Part shown: positions 42,367 to 46,887 of the stretch, one piece after another
Layout: every line of letters starts with the position of its first letter
Numbering within the stretch: the stretch's first letter is position 1
From: Lentisphaeria bacterium
Lineage (GTDB): Bacteria > Verrucomicrobiota > Lentisphaeria > Victivallales > UBA1829
Assembly (NCBI GenBank): GCA_017456495.1
Contig: JAFTJI010000129.1
Coordinates: 1 to 46,887, forward strand
Reading direction: 5' to 3'
Length of the DNA: 46,887 nt
Made by a program: the position numbers and the translations under genes
Notes under the pieces: generated by a model
The model's database searches: none
Told to the model about the DNA's origin: nothing
What the model saw: only the letters and a program-made list of their open reading frames with translations

Positions 42367-43079
42367 GAAAATGACTCCGGTAAGAATTTGATTGTACCTG
42401 ACACTGCACCGCCGTCAGGGAAACGGACCCCGATAGAAGCACACTGGCGATCATTCTGGAAATCCTTAAACGGAATAGAGACCCGACCCATTACGATGGC
42501 GAACTCTTTTCCCAGGAATAACAATGTTCCGCGGGATAAATTTGCTCCGGACTTATCCTGAACAGTCATCGTAATCATTGCAGATTCTGACACCATCATC
42601 GGGAAAGCCATCTGACTCTTCCAGTAATAGGCGGAATCATTCGGTACTTCCGATTCGAATGTGATGGTCGAAAGTGACCCGGAAATCGGCATAGCAGGAG
42701 CTGCCAGAGGACTTGAAGCTGCAAACGAAACCTTCTTTGAGGAGAATGACACCTGAGCATTCTGCGTCGTTAACTGATTCATGCTGAGGAAGGGAAGCCC
42801 CTTCTTCACCTGTTCCTGGAGCTTTACAGCAGTGCTGCTGATAAAATTCTGGAATTTCTTCCAAACACTGTTTCTTGCAAAGAGAGCTGCTGTTGCATCT
42901 TTCGCCAACTGTTTATCTCCCGGTAACGGCTCCGGATTCTCAGAACACGTTTCCAACGCCAGCTCATAATTCTGCCGGCACTCGGAACAATGGAAAATAT
43001 GATTCATCACTTCAAAATTTTCTTCCCTTGCAGGGTCCATAACAAAAGCAGCAATCTGTTCAAAACTCAAACACTTCAT
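42363..43079 (-). CDS. Zinc-finger anti-sigma-like protein
   Basis: 238 residues. The N-terminal 45 residues hold H27-x3-C31-x2-C34 (HIFHCSEC), the zinc anti-sigma (ZAS) signature. A lysine-containing helix and linker follow, then a beta-rich C-terminal domain (about 140-238) with a GRVSIPFKDFQ segment. No transmembrane helix is visible, so unlike most ECF anti-sigmas it looks soluble; release would need ligand sensing, redox or proteolysis. ATGA overlaps with both neighbours: the sigma gene upstream and the protease gene downstream. Confidence 0.8.
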   Translation of the reverse strand: MKCLSFEQIAAFVMDPAREENFEVMNHIFHCSECRQNYELALETCSENPEPLPGDKQLAKDATAALFARNSVWKKFQNFISSTAVKLQEQVKKGLPFLSMNQLTTQNAQVSFSSKKVSFAASSPLAAPAMPISGSLSTITFESEVPNDSAYYWKSQMAFPMMVSESAMITMTVQDKSGANLSRGTLLFLGKEFAIVMGRVSIPFKDFQNDRQCASIGVRFPDGGAVSGTIKFLPESFS

Positions 43080-43651
43080 CTTGCACCGCCTTCCATTTCC
43101 CGAAGTAAATTAACCATATCTTCTTTTGCACGTTTATAAATCTGATCCACATTGCTTTCTGTAAGCCCCAACATGGCAGAGATCTGCTTCGTCGGCAGAT
43201 CATAATATTTTTTCAACTGATAAACATACGCTCTCATGGGATTCAACCTCCATAATTTAGAAAAACTTTTCTCCACGACTTCCCAAACTTCTGTGTTGTC
43301 GCTAATGTAGACGTTATCAGTTTCATTTTCTGACACCGGATTTTCATTTTTTTTGCAATATTCTAAAATAATCTTCTTAACATATATACGCATCCAGAAA
43401 AAAAGAGGACAGCCCGCCGCATATTTTTTCAAGGTTTTCTTGTACACCATCTCCTCGTAAAGCATTGCATAAATAGTAATTTCATTCAGATCCCGATCCT
43501 TCATGATCGTATAATAAGACGATCCATTCTTTGTACGGCTTCTGAGAACAGGAAGAACGACCTCCTCATATACAGCTGTCCATTTCTCTTCGGATTCTGC
43601 TAAAAGAGCTTCGGCAAATTGCAGTTCCTCTTCAACGCTATAATCAATCAT
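43076..43651 (-). CDS. ECF-type RNA polymerase sigma factor
   Basis: 191 residues. Region 2-like helices (about 15-105, ending in FFWMRIYVKKIILEYCKK) and a region 4 helix-turn-helix (about 125-185) containing LKKYYDLPTKQISAMLGLTESNVDQIYKRAKEDM in pieces. It lacks a recognisable sigma region 3. First gene of the cluster, coupled to the zinc-finger anti-sigma-like gene, so the cluster is probably switched on by a specific signal and may be autoregulated. AGGGG lies upstream of the ATG. Confidence 0.87.
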   Translation of the reverse strand: MIDYSVEEELQFAEALLAESEEKWTAVYEEVVLPVLRSRTKNGSSYYTIMKDRDLNEITIYAMLYEEMVYKKTLKKYAAGCPLFFWMRIYVKKIILEYCKKNENPVSENETDNVYISDNTEVWEVVEKSFSKLWRLNPMRAYVYQLKKYYDLPTKQISAMLGLTESNVDQIYKRAKEDMVNLLREMEGGAR

Positions 43652-43693
43652 AAAAAACCCCTATGTTTCAGTTAAAAAAATACCTTATCGGCT

Positions 43694-43721
43694 AATATAC
43701 ATGTATTTAAGAATTTTTCAA
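43694..43721 (-). promoter_or_regulatory. Putative promoter of the sigma/ESCRT-like cluster
   Basis: Minus strand TTGAAA (43721-43716), 16-bp spacer, TATATT (43699-43694), about 45 bases before the sigma-factor ATG. It looks like a housekeeping promoter; a typical ECF AAC/CGT-type promoter was not seen. Confidence 0.4.
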
Positions 43722-43753
43722 TATTTTTCCTGAAAAAATAATCTGATATTTAT

Positions 43754-43937
43754 GAGGTAATTTCAAAAGTCCGGCAAAATTTGGCTGAAAAAAGATTGTT
43801 GATGAGCTGAAAATGGTAGTTTGAGTGTGGCTACCATCCTCCTTCGCTGAAGCTATGGAGGATAAACCGAAAACGCTCCATTTTACAGGGCGCAACAAGG
43901 ATTTTCTGACATTTTTGGCGACTTTTGAAATTGCCTC
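43754..43937 (+). repeat. MITE-like repeat, copy C (complete, 184 bp)
   Basis: Terminal inverted repeats GAGGTAATTTCAAAAGTC and its complement with one mismatch. The central hairpin is longer than in A and B: ATCCTCC (43836-43842) pairs with GGAGGAT (43857-43863). It lies between the divergent sigma-factor and aguB genes and is nearly identical, in inverted orientation, to copy D. The rest of this 437-bp gap holds the two promoters and nothing else that I can see. Confidence 0.9.
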
Positions 43938-44034
43938 TCATGAGTATTTTTTACAAAATTTCGTCTATTCGCTGTCAGATGTTGTATTACTGCATAAAAA
44001 ACAAATATTCAATGAGTAAAAACAGCCGCTTTTC

Positions 44035-44062
44035 TTGATTTTTATTTTTCATACAGTATATT
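44035..44062 (+). promoter_or_regulatory. Putative promoter of the aguB-aguA unit
   Basis: TTGATT (44035-44040), 16-bp spacer, TATATT (44057-44062), about 27 bases before the ATG at 44089. Confidence 0.5.
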
Positions 44063-44088
44063 AACCCCAAAAAAAGAAAGGTTGACCT

Positions 44089-44952
44089 ATGAACAATATC
44101 CGTATCGCTCTCGTGCAGGATGCTGAACGGGAAAGCAAAGAAGCAGCATTCAATGCATTGGAAAAATCAATCGCGCAAGCAGCTCAGAACGGCGCAAAAA
44201 TCATCTGTACTCAGGAACTTTTTCCAACACCTTATTTCTGCAGAACTCAGGATCCTGATCTCTTTGATCTCGCCGACGAAATTCCCGGTCCCGTCACAGA
44301 ACGATTCTCTGAAGTCGCAAAAAAATATAACGTGGTGCTGCTCCTCTCTCTTTTCGAAAAACGTGCACCCGGACTGGCTCACAATACAGCCGCTGTCATT
44401 GATGCCGATGGAACATTCCTCGGAAAATACCGGAAAATGCACATCCCGCAGGATCCCGGCTTTGAAGAAAAATTCTACTTTACCCCCGGCGATCTCGGTT
44501 TCAAAACCTTTCAGACAAAGTACGCCAAGATAGGTGTGATCATCTGCTGGGATCAGTGGTATCCGGAATCAGCCCGATTGACCGCCCTTTCCGGTGCAGA
44601 AATTATTTTCTGCCCAACAGCAATCGGACGCATCGCGGCTGAACCTGCCGAACTTGGCGCACTTCAGCGCGAAGCATGGCTCAATGTCCAGTGCGGTCAT
44701 TCCGTGGCAAACGGCTGCTATTATGCAGCAGTCAACAGAGTCGGAACCGAAGCCGGAACAACGTTCTGGGGGACCAGTTTCGTTTGCGATTTCTACGGAC
44801 GCAGAATCGCAGAAGGCTCGCAGGATAAACAGGAAATCGTTTATGCGGATTGCGATTTGAAAGCAATGGAAGATCACCGCCGGATGTGGCCCTTCTTCCG
44901 CGACAGAAGAATCGACGCTTACGATGGCATCATGGAGCGGTTCCATGACTGA
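44089..44952 (+). CDS. aguB: N-carbamoylputrescine amidohydrolase
   Basis: 287 residues, nitrilase superfamily. The Glu-Lys-Cys triad is visible: Glu in CTQELFPTPYF, Lys in GKYRKMHIPQDP, Cys in GVIICWDQWYPE. Converts N-carbamoylputrescine to putrescine, CO2 and ammonia. The next gene, agmatine deiminase, makes its substrate, which supports the assignment; the two overlap by eight bases. GAAAGG precedes the ATG. Confidence 0.93.
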   Translation: MNNIRIALVQDAERESKEAAFNALEKSIAQAAQNGAKIICTQELFPTPYFCRTQDPDLFDLADEIPGPVTERFSEVAKKYNVVLLLSLFEKRAPGLAHNTAAVIDADGTFLGKYRKMHIPQDPGFEEKFYFTPGDLGFKTFQTKYAKIGVIICWDQWYPESARLTALSGAEIIFCPTAIGRIAAEPAELGALQREAWLNVQCGHSVANGCYYAAVNRVGTEAGTTFWGTSFVCDFYGRRIAEGSQDKQEIVYADCDLKAMEDHRRMWPFFRDRRIDAYDGIMERFHD

Positions 44953-45943
44953 TTCCCCCGCTTCTCTCGGTTTCCGGATGCCCGCAGAATGGGAAAAACA
45001 GCAGGCTGTCTGGATCGCTTACCCACACAATCCGGAAACCTGGCCCGGAATTATGCCCAGGGTCCGGAAAACGTTTCTTGAATACTATCGCGCCGTCGCT
45101 GAAGAGTGCGGGGAACAGGCGTTCATCCTCTCAAACGGAGAAAAAATATCCCTGCCAGCCAACACAAAAGCATTCAGTTATCCGACAAACGACGTCTGGT
45201 GCCGCGATTATGGTCCGACGTTCCTGAAAAATGATGCCACCGGAGAGCTTGCCATGGCTCACTTCATTTACAACGCATGGGGCGGAAAATTCCCGCCGTG
45301 GGATAATGATGCTGCGATCCCGGCACGGATCGCCGAAACATTCGGCTTGCGCCGTTTTGAAATTCCAATCGTCTGCGAAGGCGGCGCGCTGGAAGTCGAT
45401 GGAAAAGGAACGCTCATTACAACAGAATCTGTGATTTTGAACGAAAACCGGAATCCGGGCATGTCAAAAGCAACTGCTGAAAAAATCCTTTGTGATGCCC
45501 TCGGCTGTGACCGGGTGGTCTGGCTGAAATCAGGGCTCGCCGGTGATGATACCGATGGTCATGTCGATACCCAGGTTCGCTTTTTCCGTCCGGGAGCAGT
45601 GATCATGGCAACTTCCAACATCGGCGAAAATGTGGAAGTAACAATGAACAACCGCCGGACTCTGGAAGATGCCGGATTGGAAATCGTGGAACTCCCCTGT
45701 CCGCCGCTGATCCCCCCGCCCCATGGATGGCGCGAAGAGTTTCTCCCCGCCACTTACGCTAACTTCCTGATCACGAACAAATGTGTTCTGGTGCCGGTCT
45801 ACGGCTTTGCGGAAGATGATGCAAGAGCTTTGGAAATCATCGGAAACTGTTTTCCGGACCGCAAAATCAAAGGGATCAACTGCCGCGAAATCATCCTTGA
45901 AGGAGGCGCGCTGCACTGTCTTTCCCAGCAGATGCCAATATAA
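44945..45943 (+). CDS. aguA: Agmatine deiminase
   Basis: 333 residues, guanidino-group-modifying (PPAD) family; agmatine to N-carbamoylputrescine plus ammonia. Family blocks: DVWCRDYGPTF, YNAWGGKFPPWDND, EGGALEVDGKGTLITTE, LAGDDTDGHVDTQVRF, and the catalytic cysteine near the end in GGALHCLSQQMP. Start at 44945 chosen for GGAGCGG upstream; an ATG at 44924 lies further inside aguB. With aguB it makes putrescine from arginine-derived agmatine; no arginine decarboxylase gene is in the window. Confidence 0.94.
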   Translation: MTDSPASLGFRMPAEWEKQQAVWIAYPHNPETWPGIMPRVRKTFLEYYRAVAEECGEQAFILSNGEKISLPANTKAFSYPTNDVWCRDYGPTFLKNDATGELAMAHFIYNAWGGKFPPWDNDAAIPARIAETFGLRRFEIPIVCEGGALEVDGKGTLITTESVILNENRNPGMSKATAEKILCDALGCDRVVWLKSGLAGDDTDGHVDTQVRFFRPGAVIMATSNIGENVEVTMNNRRTLEDAGLEIVELPCPPLIPPPHGWREEFLPATYANFLITNKCVLVPVYGFAEDDARALEIIGNCFPDRKIKGINCREIILEGGALHCLSQQMPI

Positions 45944-45962
45944 CCTGACGGAGATAAACAAA

Positions 45963-46748
45963 ATGAAAACATGCTTCTTATACGGAGCCATCGGCGGCGA
46001 TATCATCGGATCAAGATTTGAATGGAACAACCTGAAAAGTAAGGACTTTCAGCTTTTTACAGATGAATCCGTTTTTACAGATGATACTGTTCTGACGATT
46101 GCGACAGCTGATGCTATCCTTCATAAAACGGATTTTACAACCGTTTACAGCCGCTGGGGAAATGAATATCCCCGGGCAGGCTATGGCGGAAGTTTCCGGA
46201 AATGGATGCACAGCAGGGAGAAAGAACCGTATAACAGCTGGGGCAACGGTTCTGCCATGCGGATCAGCCCAGTCGGATGGATTGCAAGAGATATTGAAGA
46301 AGTTCTTTCCGAAGCGAAAGCCTCTGCGGAAGTCACCCATAATCACCCGGAAGGAATCAAAGGGGCTCAGGCTGCAGCTCTGGCAGTCTTTATGGCAAAA
46401 AACGGGGCTTCCAAAGATGAGATCCGGAAAGAAATTGAGAACCGCTTCGGCTATGAATTATCGTCCGGAACGCTGGATGATATCCGCCCGGAATACAGTT
46501 TTGACGTCTCCTGTCAGGGAACTCTTCCGGTTGCGCTGCGTGCTTTTCTTGAATCAGAAGATTATGAGGATGCAATCAGAACAGCCGTCAGCATCGGCGG
46601 CGACAGCGATACGATTGCCGCCATCACCGGCGGGATCGCTCTAGCATTTTACAAAGATATGCCCTATCACATCATCTTGAACATTGAACGCAGATTGACT
46701 CCTGAGATGCGCGATATCTGCAGTGATTTCTTTATCGCTTACAATTAG
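45963..46748 (+). CDS. ADP-ribosylglycohydrolase family protein
   Basis: 261 residues, DraG/ARH fold. Metal-binding blocks FTDDTVLTIATADAI near the N-terminus and GGDSDTIAAITGGIA near the C-terminus are intact, and GNGSAMRISPVGW is typical. Removes ADP-ribose from proteins or small molecules; target unknown. GGAG lies upstream of the ATG, 19 bases after aguA. The last base of its TAG stop is also the first base of repeat copy D, so the repeat begins exactly at the gene end. Confidence 0.9.
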   Translation: MKTCFLYGAIGGDIIGSRFEWNNLKSKDFQLFTDESVFTDDTVLTIATADAILHKTDFTTVYSRWGNEYPRAGYGGSFRKWMHSREKEPYNSWGNGSAMRISPVGWIARDIEEVLSEAKASAEVTHNHPEGIKGAQAAALAVFMAKNGASKDEIRKEIENRFGYELSSGTLDDIRPEYSFDVSCQGTLPVALRAFLESEDYEDAIRTAVSIGGDSDTIAAITGGIALAFYKDMPYHIILNIERRLTPEMRDICSDFFIAYN

Positions 46749-46887
46749 AGGCAATTTCAAAAGTCGCCAAAAATGTCAGAAAATCCTTGTTGCGCCCTGT
46801 AAAATGGAGCGTTTTCGGCTTGTCCTCCATAGCTTCAGCGAAGGAGGATGGCAGCCACACTCAAACTACCATTTTCAGCTCATCAAC
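46748..46887 (-). repeat. MITE-like repeat, copy D (cut by window end)
   Basis: Starts with GAGGCAATTTCAAAAGTC and matches copy C almost base for base in inverted orientation, including the long central hairpin. In D the hairpin base GGCT/AGCC is fully paired, whereas copy C has a mismatch there. Confidence 0.88.

Noticed and set aside
1-46887. CRISPR array, prophage or insertion sequence with transposase
   Set aside because: No evenly spaced direct repeats, no phage structural or integrase genes, and no transposase frame. The four dispersed repeats are non-coding.

Overview
This 46.9 kb window is a bacterial chromosome segment of moderate GC and dense, short-gapped operons. The mix of genes points to the PVC superphylum, perhaps a gut Lentisphaerota-type bacterium. 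That mix includes a BspA-like leucine-rich repeat protein behind a zinc ribbon and membrane helix, a membrane-anchored formylglycine-enzyme-like protein, a DUF4384 protein and a DnaJ without zinc fingers. The placement is an inference from gene content; no rRNA is present.

Layout. 0-3.3 kb: a repeat copy, a terminator, then glgP (glycogen phosphorylase) coupled to a small nucleoside-deoxyribosyltransferase-like gene. 3.3-9.6 kb: a membrane FGE-like protein (-), a metallophosphoesterase plus MFS transporter (+), and argH with a small exported protein (-). 9.6-13.4 kb: a 963-residue zinc-ribbon/TM/LRR protein (-) and a small zinc-ribbon membrane protein (+). 13.4-16.7 kb (-): CorA-like channel, serC, aroE. 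16.7-19.4 kb (+): polyprenyl synthetase, coaD, yceD, nitroreductase. 19.6-26.9 kb (+): a chaperone block (clpB reading in frame into grpE, then dnaJ), smpB, a MATE exporter and an orphan OppB-type permease. 27-31.7 kb: citrate synthase with a repeat element in its leader, tRNA-Cys, tsaB, a membrane protein, an S66 peptidase and a metallo-beta-lactamase-fold protein. 44-46.8 kb (+): the agmatine-to-putrescine pair aguB/aguA and an ADP-ribosylglycohydrolase, flanked by inverted copies of the repeat.

The most unusual region is the minus-strand cluster 43651-31806, about 11.8 kb. In transcription order it encodes an ECF-type sigma factor, a soluble zinc-finger anti-sigma-like protein, a papain-like protease with C-terminal membrane helices, and four small charged helical proteins. 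Two of the four look strikingly like eukaryotic and archaeal ESCRT-III (Snf7/Vps2) subunits. Next comes a 1006-residue protein reading MIT-like domain / Vps4-like AAA+ / Pro-Ala linker / second AAA+ / M48-like HExxH metalloprotease. The cluster ends with a CsgG-like membrane protein, a DUF1294 membrane protein and a coiled-coil DUF4384 protein. I interpret it as a stress-inducible membrane-remodelling and proteolysis system in which a Vps4-like ATPase carries its own protease. The order, motifs and couplings are visible in the sequence; the ESCRT assignment rests on motif and architecture read by eye and needs profile or structure searches.

A second theme is a 140-185 bp MITE-like repeat present four times. 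It has 18-bp terminal inverted repeats and a variable central hairpin that shows a compensatory base-pair change between copies.
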